The notes under the pieces are model-generated. The model was not told where the DNA came from and searched no databases. It saw only the letters and a program-made list of their open reading frames with translations. Of a stretch of DNA of 64,000 nucleotides, positions 18,481 through 27,810 are shown piece by piece. Every line of letters starts with the position of its first letter. The stretch's first letter is position 1. The DNA is taken from positions 3,039,501-3,103,500 of the forward strand of contig NZ_CP015348.1 in NCBI RefSeq assembly GCF_002109325.1. The letters run 5' to 3'. This DNA comes from Sporosarcina ureae. GTDB lineage: Bacteria > Bacillota > Bacilli > Bacillales_A > Planococcaceae. The position numbers were made by a program, and so were the translations under genes.

Positions 18481-20559
18481 ATGGCAGATTACTTAGTAAT
18501 AGTGGAATCGCCTGCTAAAGCGAAAACGATTGAACGTTACTTAGGAAAAAAGTATAAAGTTAGTGCATCACTTGGTCATTTACGTGATTTACCCCGCAGT
18601 CAAATGGGAGTAGATACCGAAAATAATTATGAACCGAAGTATATAACGATTCGTGGAAAAGGTCCGATACTTCAAGAATTAAAAAAAGAAGCAAAAAAAG
18701 CGAAGAAAATATTTCTCGCGGCTGACCCGGATCGCGAAGGGGAAGCAATAGCTTGGCATTTATCGCATCAATTGGGAGTGGATATTGAATCAGATTGCCG
18801 CGTAGTCTTCAATGAAATCACAAAAGATGCAATCAAGGAATCATTTAAGCATCCGCGTCCTATTGATATGGACTTAGTGGATGCGCAACAAGCTAGAAGA
18901 ATCCTGGACAGATTGGTAGGCTATAACATTAGCCCGATCCTTTGGAAGAAAGTAAAAAAAGGATTATCCGCGGGACGAGTACAGTCAGTTGCATTACGAT
19001 TAATCATTGACCGAGAAAATGAAATCAATGCATTTGAACCGGAAGAGTACTGGTCGATCACATCCCAGTTTACTAAAGGTGATAAAACTTTTGAAGCGCA
19101 ATTTTATGGTGATGCTTCAGAAAAAGTCAAATTGACAAACCAAGAACAAGTAGAAAAGATAGTCAATTCAATCAAACCGGATGAATTTGAAGTATCGAAA
19201 GTAGTAAAGAAAGAACGTAAACGTAATCCTGCTTTACCGTTTACAACCTCATCGCTTCAGCAAGAAGCAGCCCGAAAGCTGAACTTCCGTGCAAGAAAAA
19301 CGATGATGCTCGCGCAACAATTATATGAAGGAATTGCAATTGGAAAAAAAGAAGGTACAGTTGGTTTAATTACGTATATGCGTACCGACTCGACAAGAAT
19401 TTCCGATACAGCAAAAGAAGAAGTAAAATCATTCATCCACACGATGTACGGGGAAGAGTTTATTTCAACTAGTACCAAAAAGGCGAAAGCTAAAGCAAAG
19501 ACGCAGGACGCGCACGAAGCTGTACGGCCAACTTCTGCTATGCGGACACCAGATGCGATGAAAGCGTTCTTATCAAGAGATCAGTATCGCTTATACAAAC
19601 TCATTTGGGAACGGCTTGTTGCAAGTCAAATGGCGCCAGCAGTTTTGGATACTGTAACCGCAGATTTCTTAAATGAGGATATTCGATTTAGAGCATCGGG
19701 TTCTCAAGTGAAATTTCCGGGCTTCATGAAAGTTTATATCGAAGGCAATGATGATCAACAAGAAGAAAAAGAAAATATTTTACCGCCTCTTGAAGAAGGA
19801 GAACGTATTAAATACGCGGACGTGGATCCGAAACAGCACTTCACACAGCCGCCACCAAGATATTCGGAAGCTCGCCTAGTGAAGACACTTGAAGAACTAG
19901 GTATAGGTAGACCTTCTACGTATGCACCGACACTTGATACCATTCAAAAACGTGGGTATGTTACCTTGGATGCTAAACGCTTTATTCCAACAGAACTTGG
20001 AGGAATCGTTCATCAGGCGGTAAATCAATATTTCCCGGACATCATTGATATTGAATTCACGAGACAAATGGAACAGCGTCTTGACCATGTCGAAGAAGGC
20101 GAAATAGAGTGGCGAACAGTAATCGATGAATTCTATCGTGATTTCGAAAAACACGTAGAAGTTGCAGATGCTGAAATGGAGAAAATTGAAATCAAGGATG
20201 AACCAGCGGGTGAGGATTGTGAGAAATGTGGTTCGCCGATGGTTTATAAGATGGGTCGCTATGGAAAATTCATGGCTTGCTCTAATTTCCCAGATTGCCG
20301 TAATACAAAAGCCATTATTAAGCCGATTGGCGTGACGTGTCCGAAGTGTAAAGAAGGCGAAGTTGTCGAGCGTAAGAGTAAGACGAAGCGAATCTTCTTC
20401 GGTTGTGATCAATACCCTGAATGCGATTATGTTTCATGGGATAAACCGATTTCGAGACCCTGTCCAAAATGTCAGAACACAATGGTCGAAAAACGCTTGA
20501 AAAAAGGTGTTCAGATCCAATGTACAGAATGTGATTACAAAGAAGAACCACAAAGCTAA
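18481..20559 (+). CDS. topA: DNA topoisomerase I
   Basis: 692-residue type IA topoisomerase that relaxes negative supercoils behind polymerases. The TOPRIM domain opens with [17 protein letters not shown] and holds [15 protein letters not shown]. The catalytic tyrosine is Tyr299 in [12 protein letters not shown]. Three C-terminal four-cysteine zinc modules begin near residue 580 ([24 protein letters not shown]). GAGGAGGG lies upstream of the ATG. A 125-bp gap separates it from dprA; no confident promoter was assigned there. Confidence 0.98.
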   Translation: MADYLVIVESPAKAKTIERYLGKKYKVSASLGHLRDLPRSQMGVDTENNYEPKYITIRGKGPILQELKKEAKKAKKIFLAADPDREGEAIAWHLSHQLGVDIESDCRVVFNEITKDAIKESFKHPRPIDMDLVDAQQARRILDRLVGYNISPILWKKVKKGLSAGRVQSVALRLIIDRENEINAFEPEEYWSITSQFTKGDKTFEAQFYGDASEKVKLTNQEQVEKIVNSIKPDEFEVSKVVKKERKRNPALPFTTSSLQQEAARKLNFRARKTMMLAQQLYEGIAIGKKEGTVGLITYMRTDSTRISDTAKEEVKSFIHTMYGEEFISTSTKKAKAKAKTQDAHEAVRPTSAMRTPDAMKAFLSRDQYRLYKLIWERLVASQMAPAVLDTVTADFLNEDIRFRASGSQVKFPGFMKVYIEGNDDQQEEKENILPPLEEGERIKYADVDPKQHFTQPPPRYSEARLVKTLEELGIGRPSTYAPTLDTIQKRGYVTLDAKRFIPTELGGIVHQAVNQYFPDIIDIEFTRQMEQRLDHVEEGEIEWRTVIDEFYRDFEKHVEVADAEMEKIEIKDEPAGEDCEKCGSPMVYKMGRYGKFMACSNFPDCRNTKAIIKPIGVTCPKCKEGEVVERKSKTKRIFFGCDQYPECDYVSWDKPISRPCPKCQNTMVEKRLKKGVQIQCTECDYKEEPQS

Positions 20560-20604
20560 AAAAACATCAAAGTAAATCAGTATAATGAGAAAGAGGTAGT
20601 TGAA

Positions 20605-21915
20605 ATGACGCAAACTGTAAATGTGATCGGAGCAGGTTTAGCCGGTAGCGAGGCTGCTTGGCAATTGGCTAATAGGGGAGTTCAGGTGAAACTATTTGAA
20701 ATGCGCCCAGTGAAGCAAACGCCTGCCCACCACACAGATAAATTTGCGGAATTAGTATGTAGCAATTCCCTACGTGCCAACAATCTGACAAATGCAGTCG
20801 GTGTGATTAAAGAAGAGATGCGCCAATTCAATTCTTTGATCATTCAAGCCGCGGATGCTTGTGCCGTACCTGCTGGCGGCGCGCTTGCAGTAGATCGACA
20901 TGAATTCGCTAACAACGTCACTGAAAAGATCCGTACCCATCCGAACATAGAAGTAGTCAATGAAGAAGTAACAAAATTACCTGAAGGCATTACGGTAATT
21001 GCATCAGGTCCACTGACGTCCCCGGCATTAGCGGAAGAAATACGACAACTGACAGGTGAAGAGTACTTATATTTTTATGATGCAGCGGCGCCGATTGTAG
21101 AGGCAGATTCGATCGATATGGATAAAGTTTACTTGAAGTCACGTTATGATAAAGGCGAAGCGGCATATTTAAATTGCCCTATGAATGCGGAAGAATTCGA
21201 ACGCTTCTATGAAGCGTTAATTTCAGCTGAAGTAGCCCCTTTAAAAGACTTTGAAAAAGAACTGTATTTTGAAGGATGTATGCCGATTGAAGAAATGGCG
21301 AAGCGCGGTGTGAAAACGATGTTATTCGGTCCATTGAAACCGGTTGGTCTTGAAAATCCTAAAACGGGAAGAGAACCAAAAGCAGTTATTCAGTTACGAC
21401 AGGATAATGCAGCGGGAACATTGTATAATTTGGTTGGATTTCAGACACATTTGAAATGGGGAGCACAGAAAGAAATATTACAAATGATCCCGGGATTGGA
21501 AAATGTAGATATTGTGCGTTATGGGGTCATGCATCGTAATACATTCATCAACTCTCCTAGAGTATTGAACTGCACATACCAACTGAAATCAAAACCAACG
21601 ATCTTGTTTGCAGGTCAAGTTACTGGCGTAGAAGGTTATGTAGAATCAGCAGGTTCAGGGTTGATAGCGGGTATTAATGCGGCGCAATTGGCGAAGAGCG
21701 AGAAGCCGGTCCGATTCCCTAGAGAAACGGCCCTCGGTAGCATGGCTCGCTACATCACGGAAGCTGATCCGAATAACTTCCAGCCAATTAATATCAACTT
21801 CGGGTTGTTCCCTGAACTGAATAGACGATATAGAACAAAATCTGAACGTGCAAACAAACATGCGACACGTGCGTTAGATGCACTACAAGAATTCAAAACA
21901 ACAACAAATATATAA
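20605..21915 (+). CDS. trmFO: Methylenetetrahydrofolate-tRNA uridine-54 methyltransferase TrmFO
   Basis: 436-residue FAD-dependent enzyme that makes m5U54 (T54) in tRNA with methylene-THF as carbon donor, formerly named Gid. The N-terminal FAD site is [16 protein letters not shown], and the family segments [10 protein letters not shown] and [14 protein letters not shown] are present. GAGGTAG lies before the ATG. A TATAAT-like sequence sits just upstream but without a good -35. Followed by a strong terminator. Confidence 0.97.
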   Translation: MTQTVNVIGAGLAGSEAAWQLANRGVQVKLFEMRPVKQTPAHHTDKFAELVCSNSLRANNLTNAVGVIKEEMRQFNSLIIQAADACAVPAGGALAVDRHEFANNVTEKIRTHPNIEVVNEEVTKLPEGITVIASGPLTSPALAEEIRQLTGEEYLYFYDAAAPIVEADSIDMDKVYLKSRYDKGEAAYLNCPMNAEEFERFYEALISAEVAPLKDFEKELYFEGCMPIEEMAKRGVKTMLFGPLKPVGLENPKTGREPKAVIQLRQDNAAGTLYNLVGFQTHLKWGAQKEILQMIPGLENVDIVRYGVMHRNTFINSPRVLNCTYQLKSKPTILFAGQVTGVEGYVESAGSGLIAGINAAQLAKSEKPVRFPRETALGSMARYITEADPNNFQPININFGLFPELNRRYRTKSERANKHATRALDALQEFKTTTNI

Positions 21916-21944
21916 TGATCACATCATCTAATATGTTTGAAATT

Positions 21945-21992
21945 AAACTGAAGATAGGACTCCATCTAATCGGAGCTCTATCTTCAGTTTTT
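21945..21992 (+). terminator. Strong terminator after trmFO
   Basis: AAACTGAAGATAG pairs perfectly with CTATCTTCAGTTT, and inner CTCC pairs with GGAG. It ends in TTTTT. The symmetry and upstream A residues could let it act on both strands, though no convergent gene is seen. Confidence 0.9.
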
Positions 21993-22158
21993 GAGTTGTA
22001 TTTGAACGGTGCAACTTCTTCATCGATATAACGTCTTGTAGTTAGGAAGAAACGATCATACATATAATGTATAAGTAGTTGGAAGTTAAACTAATTTGAC
22101 CGTTATGTGACGGAAATACTTCATAAATACAGATATGATCAGGAATCAGTTTTCAAAG
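21993..22158 (+). other. Non-coding gap before xerC with a 15-bp palindrome
   Basis: AT-rich sequence with no supported gene. It contains ATACAT-ATA-ATGTAT (22058-22072), a perfect inverted repeat, and CCGT-TATGTG-ACGG near 22100. These may be regulator sites for the xerC-hslVU-codY operon, but I recognise no known motif. Confidence 0.4.
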
Positions 22159-22187
22159 TTGCCCAAATTTCCTTGCTATTGTATAGT
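22159..22187 (+). promoter_or_regulatory. Promoter for xerC-hslV-hslU-codY
   Basis: TTGCCC (22159-22164), 17-bp spacer, TATAGT (22182-22187). Transcription would give an untranslated leader of about 105-110 bases before the xerC ATG. Confidence 0.55.
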
Positions 22188-22301
22188 GTTTTATGGACAA
22201 CATTTAGATTTAATATTCTATTCCCAATTATTTGCAACCAATAATCTTTCGAAGCTTCAGGTGCACGTTGTACGATGATAAATTCGTATCGAGGTGATAA
22301 A

Positions 22302-23201
22302 ATGATTCCTGAAATAGAACAACTAGCAAAAGAATACGTATCCTATATTCGTCTGGAGAAAAATTATTCATCCTATACCGTCGCAGAATATGAAAAAGAT
22401 CTTCAAGATTTTTTATTATTCTTGCAGCAAGAGAAAATCGATGCGTTGGATGATGTTAATTATCCTGTAGCTAGATTGTATGTTACCCGTTTATATGATC
22501 GTTCGTACGTTAGAACGAGTATCTCTAGAAAAATATCAGCTATCCGATCTTTTTTTAAATTCATTAATGCTCGATATGGAATTGAAGATCAGGCATTTCG
22601 ATTATTGTATCATCCGAAGCAAGAAGAACGTCTTCCTGCTTTTTTCTATCAACAAGAGTTGGAGAAATTATTTGATGCCACGATGGGTGAAGATTTTCGG
22701 TCATTACGGGATCGCGCTCTACTTGAGATGCTTTATGCAACCGGTATCCGTGTAGGTGAATTGGTGGAAATCGAAGTGCAAGATGTGGATCATTATTTAG
22801 GAATTGTGAAAGTAATGGGTAAAGGACGAAAAGAACGTTTTGTGCCGTTCGGGAGTTTTGCAGGGGAAGCATTGCAAAACTATATAGACAGTAGTCGTCC
22901 ACGATTAATGAAGCAAAAGAAACATACGAAGTTATTTGTTAATCTACGTGGGGATCCATTAACAGATCGTGGTGTACGCTATGTACTAGATGACTTGATG
23001 AAGAAGGCATCATTGCATACCAATATTTCACCACATATGATCCGTCATACGTTTGCGACACACTTGCTCAGTGCTGGTGCCGATCTTCGGTCGGTACAGG
23101 AACTACTAGGGCACAGTCATCTGTCGTCAACTCAGGTCTATACCCATATCACAAATGAACACTTACGCCAGACTTATTTACAAACGCACCCTCGTGCTTA
23201 G
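22302..23201 (+). CDS. xerC: Tyrosine recombinase XerC (CodV)
   Basis: 299-residue site-specific recombinase that, with XerD, resolves chromosome dimers at dif. The N-terminal SAM-like core-binding domain runs to about residue 95. The catalytic domain has Arg150 in GIRVGEL, the [12 protein letters not shown] box, GHSHLSST and the nucleophile Tyr280 in TQVYTH. The ATG at 22302 follows GAGGTGAT; an in-frame ATG at 22275 would add nine residues without a good ribosome binding site. First gene of the xerC-hslV-hslU-codY operon, as in B. subtilis. Confidence 0.95.
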   Translation: MIPEIEQLAKEYVSYIRLEKNYSSYTVAEYEKDLQDFLLFLQQEKIDALDDVNYPVARLYVTRLYDRSYVRTSISRKISAIRSFFKFINARYGIEDQAFRLLYHPKQEERLPAFFYQQELEKLFDATMGEDFRSLRDRALLEMLYATGIRVGELVEIEVQDVDHYLGIVKVMGKGRKERFVPFGSFAGEALQNYIDSSRPRLMKQKKHTKLFVNLRGDPLTDRGVRYVLDDLMKKASLHTNISPHMIRHTFATHLLSAGADLRSVQELLGHSHLSSTQVYTHITNEHLRQTYLQTHPRA

Positions 23202-23212
23202 GAGGAACTATA

Positions 23213-23749
23213 ATGGAGTTTCATGCAACAACGATATTTGCTATTCATCATCATGGGCAATGTGCTATGTCAGGAGACGGGCAAGTGACGATGGGTGAGT
23301 CAGTCGTCATGAAACATACAGCAAAGAAAGTTCGCAGATTGTTTAATGGTAAAGTCTTAGCTGGTTTTGCTGGTTCTGTAGCAGATGCATTTACGTTATT
23401 TGATTTGTTTGAAGCAAAACTGAATGAATACGACGGTAATCTTCAAAGAGCTTCTGTTGAACTTGCCAAAGAATGGCGTGGGGATCGTATACTGCGTAAA
23501 CTAGAGGCATTGTTACTTGTTATGGATGAAAACACACTATTGCTTGTCTCAGGTACTGGCGAAGTAATAGAACCGGATGACGGGGTATTGGCAATCGGAT
23601 CGGGTGGTAATTATGCTCTAGCTGCTGGACGTGCATTGAAAAAACATAGCAGTGAATTGACAGCAGAAGAAATTGCGAAGATTTCACTTGAGACAGCAGC
23701 CGACATTTGCGTATTTACTAATCATAATATTATCGTGGAGGTGCTTTAA
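23213..23749 (+). CDS. hslV: ATP-dependent protease proteolytic subunit HslV (ClpQ)
   Basis: 178-residue proteasome-like peptidase subunit forming double rings capped by HslU. The protein begins [11 protein letters not shown]. By alignment with other Bacillales HslV the N-terminal nucleophile would be Thr6, exposed by removing five residues. B. subtilis ClpQ is reported to use an N-terminal Ser instead, and none is present here. [22 protein letters not shown] and [16 protein letters not shown] are family motifs. GGAGGAA precedes the ATG, 11 bases after xerC. Confidence 0.96.
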   Translation: MEFHATTIFAIHHHGQCAMSGDGQVTMGESVVMKHTAKKVRRLFNGKVLAGFAGSVADAFTLFDLFEAKLNEYDGNLQRASVELAKEWRGDRILRKLEALLLVMDENTLLLVSGTGEVIEPDDGVLAIGSGGNYALAAGRALKKHSSELTAEEIAKISLETAADICVFTNHNIIVEVL

Positions 23750-23752
23750 CTA

Positions 23753-25141
23753 ATGAAGCAAGAAATGACTCCTAAAGCGCTCACGGCGTATTTAAACCGT
23801 TTTATTATTGGGCAGGAAAAAGCAAAGAAGGCAGTGGCAGTTGCTATGCGTAATCGATACCGCCGTATGCAATTAACACCTGAAGAACAGGAAGAAGTCA
23901 TACCCAAAAACATTTTGATGATTGGGCCTACAGGTGTCGGGAAAACAGAAATTGCTCGAAGAATTGCAAAGTTAATTCATGCACCCTTCGTAAAAGTGGA
24001 AGCGACAAAGTTTACTGAAGTAGGCTATGTGGGACGAGATGTTGAGTCCATGATTCGTGATTTAACTGAAGTGGGAGTGCGTATGGTTAAAGAAGATATG
24101 CGCGAAGCGGTTAGAACACAGTCTCAAAAGCTGGCGGAAGAACGTTTAGTGAAATTACTTGTTCCTGAAGCGAAAAAGAATACAGAAGGTCAAAATCCAT
24201 TTGAAATGTTTTTTGGTCAAAAGACACAACCTGAACCAGTGCAAACAGAAGATCAATCTGAGATTAGACGAAAGCGTTCAGATATTGCAGATCAGCTAGC
24301 GAATGGTCAAATAGAAGAAAAAATGGTGACAGTAGAAGTGCAAGCGCAACAACCTTCTTTATTTGATGCGTTGCAAGGGTCTGGTATGGATCAAATGTCG
24401 GGCATGCAAGACGCTTTATCATCACTAATGCCGAAGAAGAAAGTTCAGCGTCGCATGAAAGTAAAAGACGCGAGAATCGTATTGGAAGCAGAAGAAGCGG
24501 ATAAGTTAATTGATCAAGATGAAGTGGCACGCAAGGGGATTGAATTAACAGAACAAGCGGGAATTATTTTCCTTGATGAAATGGATAAAATCGCAAGTAG
24601 CAACCAAAAGTCTTCTGGTGAAGTATCTCGCGAAGGTGTACAACGCGATATTTTGCCAATCGTCGAAGGTTCTACAGTCACAACAAAATACGGGGCTGTT
24701 AAGACAGATTATATTTTGTTCATTGCTGCTGGAGCCTTCCATATGTCGAAGCCATCTGATATTATTCCGGAGCTTCAAGGTAGATTCCCGATTCGTGTAG
24801 AATTAGACAAATTGACAAAAGATGATTTTGAGCGCATACTGCGAGAACCGGATTTTTCTTTATTAAAACAATATGAACGCCTTCTTGCGACAGAAGAAGT
24901 TGAAATTGAATTTACAGACGAAGCGATCAGCAAGCTGGCTGAAATTGCATACGAAGTAAATAATGAAACAGAAAATATTGGTGCTAGAAGATTGCATACG
25001 ATTTTGGAAAAGTTGCTAGAAGATTTATCATTCGAAGCGGCAGAAATCGGCCCTGCATCTATACAGATTACACCAGCCTATGTGGACGAAAAGCTGGATG
25101 GAATTGTAAAGAACAAAGATTTGTCACATTTTATTCTATAA
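23753..25141 (+). CDS. hslU: HslU (ClpY) ATPase subunit of HslVU protease
   Basis: 462-residue AAA+ unfoldase that feeds proteins to HslV. Walker [10 protein letters not shown] has Lys64, and Walker B is [12 protein letters not shown]. The intermediate I-domain (about residues 110-240) is rich in charged and Gln residues ([18 protein letters not shown]), as is usual. Sensor regions near RFPIRVEL and [18 protein letters not shown] are present, and the C-terminus HFIL is the tail that docks into HslV. The ribosome binding site overlaps the end of hslV. Confidence 0.97.
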   Translation: MKQEMTPKALTAYLNRFIIGQEKAKKAVAVAMRNRYRRMQLTPEEQEEVIPKNILMIGPTGVGKTEIARRIAKLIHAPFVKVEATKFTEVGYVGRDVESMIRDLTEVGVRMVKEDMREAVRTQSQKLAEERLVKLLVPEAKKNTEGQNPFEMFFGQKTQPEPVQTEDQSEIRRKRSDIADQLANGQIEEKMVTVEVQAQQPSLFDALQGSGMDQMSGMQDALSSLMPKKKVQRRMKVKDARIVLEAEEADKLIDQDEVARKGIELTEQAGIIFLDEMDKIASSNQKSSGEVSREGVQRDILPIVEGSTVTTKYGAVKTDYILFIAAGAFHMSKPSDIIPELQGRFPIRVELDKLTKDDFERILREPDFSLLKQYERLLATEEVEIEFTDEAISKLAEIAYEVNNETENIGARRLHTILEKLLEDLSFEAAEIGPASIQITPAYVDEKLDGIVKNKDLSHFIL

Positions 25142-25227
25142 GGGAGTCGTAATAGTTTATTTAACGATTGAAAACCTTTAGAATATTCATTAAAGTCAGA
25201 AGAAATCCTTGAGGAGGAACAATAGAA

Positions 25228-26004
25228 ATGAGTTTATTAGTTAAAACAAGAAAAATTAATGCAATGTTACAAAAAGGTGCAGGCGGTCCTGTTAACTTTA
25301 AAGAGATGGCGGAAGAGCTAAGTGACGTAATTGATTGTAACGCGTTTATCGTAAGCAGAAGAGGTAAATTACTTGGTTTAGAAATCCACCACCAAATCGA
25401 CAATGATCGCATGAAGAAAATGTTTGAAGATCGTAAATTCCCTGAGGAGTATACGACTCGCTTGTTCCAGATTAATGAAACGTCTCCAAACATTGATATC
25501 GAGAGCGAACATACAGTATTCCCTATCGAAAACAAAGAACTATTCCAAGACGGTTTAACTACGATCGTACCAATTATTGGTGGCGGCGAGCGCTTGGGTA
25601 CTTTGATTCTTGCCAGACTAAAAGAAGGATTCACAGAAGATGATCTAATTCTTGCTGAATACGGCGCGACAGTAGTCGGTATGGAAATCTCACGTGAGAA
25701 ATCTGAAGAAATTGAGCATGAAGCACGCAGTAAAGCTGTCGTGCAAATGGCGATCAACTCATTGTCTTACAGTGAGCACGAAGCAATCGAACACATCTTC
25801 AAAGAATTAGACGGTAACGAAGGACTTCTTGTAGCTTCTAAAATTGCCGATCGAGTTGGAATTACGCGTTCAGTCATCGTAAATGCGCTTCGTAAATTAG
25901 AAAGTGCTGGCGTTATTGAATCACGTTCTTTAGGAATGAAAGGTACGTATATTAAAGTATTGAATGATAAATTCCTCGAAGAACTTGAAAAGCATAATTC
26001 ATAA
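25228..26004 (+). CDS. codY: GTP- and BCAA-sensing global repressor CodY
   Basis: 258-residue repressor that links branched-chain amino acid and GTP levels to stationary-phase, nutrient and motility genes. The N-terminal GAF domain spans about residues 1-155, and the C-terminal winged helix-turn-helix carries [20 protein letters not shown] at about residues 203-222. GAGGAGGAA lies before the ATG. It ends the xerC operon with a terminator behind it and is followed by the fla/che promoter region. In B. subtilis CodY represses fla/che directly. Confidence 0.98.
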   Translation: MSLLVKTRKINAMLQKGAGGPVNFKEMAEELSDVIDCNAFIVSRRGKLLGLEIHHQIDNDRMKKMFEDRKFPEEYTTRLFQINETSPNIDIESEHTVFPIENKELFQDGLTTIVPIIGGGERLGTLILARLKEGFTEDDLILAEYGATVVGMEISREKSEEIEHEARSKAVVQMAINSLSYSEHEAIEHIFKELDGNEGLLVASKIADRVGITRSVIVNALRKLESAGVIESRSLGMKGTYIKVLNDKFLEELEKHNS

Positions 26005-26034
26005 AAAATATTGCCACTAAAAAACATATCTAAG

Positions 26035-26078
26035 AACTGAAGTGAGATCCGTAACTGCGGACTTTGCTTCAGTTTTTT
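26035..26078 (+). terminator. Terminator after codY
   Basis: AACTGAAG (26035-26042) and CTTCAGTT (26067-26074), with an inner TCCG/CGGA stem, then a T-run. Isolates codY from fla/che. Confidence 0.85.
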
Positions 26079-26347
26079 AGTTTCTAAATACTTTGTGTTC
26101 CTGTATCTAGTGTGGAAGAACTATACCATTTCAACAAGAAAGGTCATTATTTTCATAAAGTTTGTTACGTTCATTAAAAAAAGTTGCTTCACGGAAGAAA
26201 AAGGAAATACTGTCTGCTGAAAATATTATGTTTACATTATATGAGCTTATACGACAAAAAACGTAAGCAACCCACTAAATAGATCATATTAATTATGTAG
26301 TAATATTGATTTACATGATATAAAGTAACGAGATGATTTATGTTTAT
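26079..26347 (+). other. AT-rich non-coding region upstream of fla/che
   Basis: No supported gene. It holds interleaved inverted repeats (TTACGTT 26165-26171, GTTGCTT 26183-26189, AACGTAAGCAAC 26260-26271) and a 34-codon open frame from a TTG at 26162 to 26266 without a ribosome binding site at a useful distance. No sigma-D promoter (TAAA-N15-GCCGATAT) could be found. Confidence 0.5.
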
Positions 26348-26403
26348 TACTATGAATCTGGTAAAATGGTTACTTTATACTATGAAATGTTTTAGAAAAC
26401 ATT
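26348..26403 (+). promoter_or_regulatory. Candidate operator array of the fla/che promoter
   Basis: TACTATGAA occurs twice (26348-26356 and 26378-26386), exactly 30 bp apart, about three helical turns. The second copy abuts the perfect palindrome AATGTTTT-AG-AAAACATT (26386-26403), which in turn abuts the -35 box. The layout suggests binding by an activator on one DNA face plus a dimeric regulator. SwrA/DegU and CodY act at this position in B. subtilis, but I cannot assign either motif. Confidence 0.5.
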
Positions 26404-26432
26404 GGACAAAAATCATTAATCTCCGCTACAAT
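26403..26432 (+). promoter_or_regulatory. Sigma-A promoter of the fla/che operon
   Basis: TGGACA (26403-26408), 18-bp spacer, TACAAT (26427-26432). TTGGAC one base upstream would give a 19-bp spacer. It leaves a leader of about 115 bases before flgB. This is the best sigma-A match in the codY-flgB gap. Confidence 0.55.
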
Positions 26433-26555
26433 AGAGTAGTAGTATCATGAAAAATATCCTTTTTCTACAAACTTATTAGTGAAGAACAATATTAATCAAT
26501 AAAACTCTATTAAAAACCATGAAGATTGGACTAAATGAGGAAAGGGTGGGAGACG

Positions 26556-26945
26556 ATGGAGATTTATGGCGGGACCATCAACCTGCTTGAAAAAGGTTTG
26601 GACTACTCTTCTGCAAAAAGCAAGGCGATTTCGCAAAATATAGCGAATGTAGACACGCCGAACTATAAAACGAAGAATGCTAACTTTAAAGAGGTATTTT
26701 CCAGTGAAAAAAGTAAAGGTCTTGAAGCTTATAAGACTGATTCAAAACATATAGACTTTACCCATTCAGCATCGAGTAAAGTATTCGATGTATCTGCTTT
26801 GCGTTATCGACAAGATCGTAATGGTGTGGATATGGACAAAGAACAAGCGGATTTAGCAGCTAATCAAATATATAACTCTGCTTTGATTGAACGATTAAAT
26901 GGCAAATTCAATTCATTACAGAGTGTTATTAAGGGAGGTCGTTAA
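26556..26945 (+). CDS. flgB: Flagellar basal-body rod protein FlgB
   Basis: 129-residue proximal rod subunit, exported by the flagellar type III system. It has the N-terminal rod signature SQNIANVDTPNYK and a C-terminal heptad-like helix. The start at ATG 26556 (MEIYGGTINLLEKGLDY) matches the length of homologues; an in-frame ATG at 26535 adds seven residues and lacks a ribosome binding site. First gene of the fla/che operon. Confidence 0.95.
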   Translation: MEIYGGTINLLEKGLDYSSAKSKAISQNIANVDTPNYKTKNANFKEVFSSEKSKGLEAYKTDSKHIDFTHSASSKVFDVSALRYRQDRNGVDMDKEQADLAANQIYNSALIERLNGKFNSLQSVIKGGR

Positions 26946-26947
26946 TC

Positions 26948-27409
26948 ATGAGTATTTTTCATAGTCTAAATTCATCGACTTCTGCATTAACAGCTCAACG
27001 GTTACGGATGGATGTTATCTCGTCCAATATGGCGAATGTCGATTCAACTAGGGCGAAGCAAGTAGATGGCGAATGGCAGCCATACAGAAGGAAAACAGTT
27101 ACCTTACAACCCAAGGAAGGTCAATTCTCCTCATTCCTACAAGTAGCTAAAGGAGTTCATTCGCATGGGAATGCAGGAAATGGTGTGGCAGTAACACGTG
27201 TCAAAGAAGACCGAGAAACTCCATTTAAATTGGTGTTCGACCCATCACATCCAGATGCTAATGATGAAGGGTATGTCGAAATGCCGAATATTGACCCTTT
27301 ACGCGAAATGATTGATTTAATGTCTGCTACTCGATCGTATGAAGCGAACGTAACGGCGTTGAATGCAAACAAATCCATGCTGATGAAAGCGTTGGAGATC
27401 GGAAGATAA
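26948..27409 (+). CDS. flgC: Flagellar basal-body rod protein FlgC
   Basis: 153-residue rod subunit with the N-terminal motif RMDVISSNMANVDSTRA and the C-terminal DLMSATRSYEANVTALNANKS that packs in the rod. GGGAGGTCG lies before the ATG, two bases after the flgB stop. Works with FlgB and FliE to form the rod between MS ring and hook. Confidence 0.97.
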   Translation: MSIFHSLNSSTSALTAQRLRMDVISSNMANVDSTRAKQVDGEWQPYRRKTVTLQPKEGQFSSFLQVAKGVHSHGNAGNGVAVTRVKEDRETPFKLVFDPSHPDANDEGYVEMPNIDPLREMIDLMSATRSYEANVTALNANKSMLMKALEIGR

Positions 27410-27440
27410 ATATATTAGTAATTTATTAGGAGTGAACTAG

Positions 27441-27749
27441 ATGGCGATTCAATCTATTACAGGTGCAATGCCTGCTATGTCGATCCAACAATCTGACATG
27501 AAAGCACAAAGGACACCTTTCGAGGCTCAACAGAACTTCTCAGCAATGTTAAATGATGCAATTCATCAAGTGGATCAAACACAAAAAGTCTCAGATACTA
27601 TGACAGCTAAACTTGTTAAGGGTGAAGATGTCGATTTACATAATGTGATGATTTCGGCACAAAAAGCGAGTATCGCATTAAATGCAACAGTAGAAATGCG
27701 TAATAAAGTCGTAGAAGCATACCAAGAAATCATTAGAATGCCTGTCTAA
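27441..27749 (+). CDS. fliE: Flagellar hook-basal body protein FliE
   Basis: 102-residue adaptor that joins the FliF MS ring to the rod. The C-terminal half has the family pattern LHNVMISAQKASIALNATVEMRNKVVEAYQEI, written here only as key parts: ISAQKAS, MRNKVVEAYQEI and the ending RMPV. AGGAG lies before the ATG, 31 bases after flgC. Confidence 0.96.
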   Translation: MAIQSITGAMPAMSIQQSDMKAQRTPFEAQQNFSAMLNDAIHQVDQTQKVSDTMTAKLVKGEDVDLHNVMISAQKASIALNATVEMRNKVVEAYQEIIRMPV

Positions 27750-27760
27750 CAGATAGAAAG

Positions 27761-27790
27761 CACTAGGTAGAAGCGGAATCGTGCCTAGTG
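27761..27790 (+). other. Intercistronic hairpin between fliE and fliF
   Basis: CACTAGG (27761-27767) and CCTAGTG (27784-27790) form a perfect 7-bp stem without a T-run, so it is not a terminator. It may act as an mRNA-stability or processing element ahead of fliF. Confidence 0.45.
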
Positions 27791-27810
27791 AGGCTGACCG
27801 GGGGATTAGA

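Noticed and set aside
18300..18518. 72-codon plus-strand frame overlapping the dprA end and topA start
   Set aside because: No ribosome binding site and overlap with two certain genes; composition not protein-like.
22143..22310. Minus-strand open frame of about 55 codons in the trmFO-xerC gap with protein-like composition
   Set aside because: No start codon with a ribosome binding site, it runs into the start of xerC, and it overlaps the likely xerC promoter. Not recognised as any family; best seen as chance or at most a decayed remnant.
26162..26266. 34-codon frame with a TTG start in the fla/che upstream region, as a microprotein gene
   Set aside because: No Shine-Dalgarno sequence at a suitable distance and no recognisable product. 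Kept only as part of a low-interest finding.
26079..26555. Sigma-D promoter for fla/che autoregulation
   Set aside because: No TAAA-N15-GCCGATAT-like pair found. Only sigma-A-type boxes are visible.
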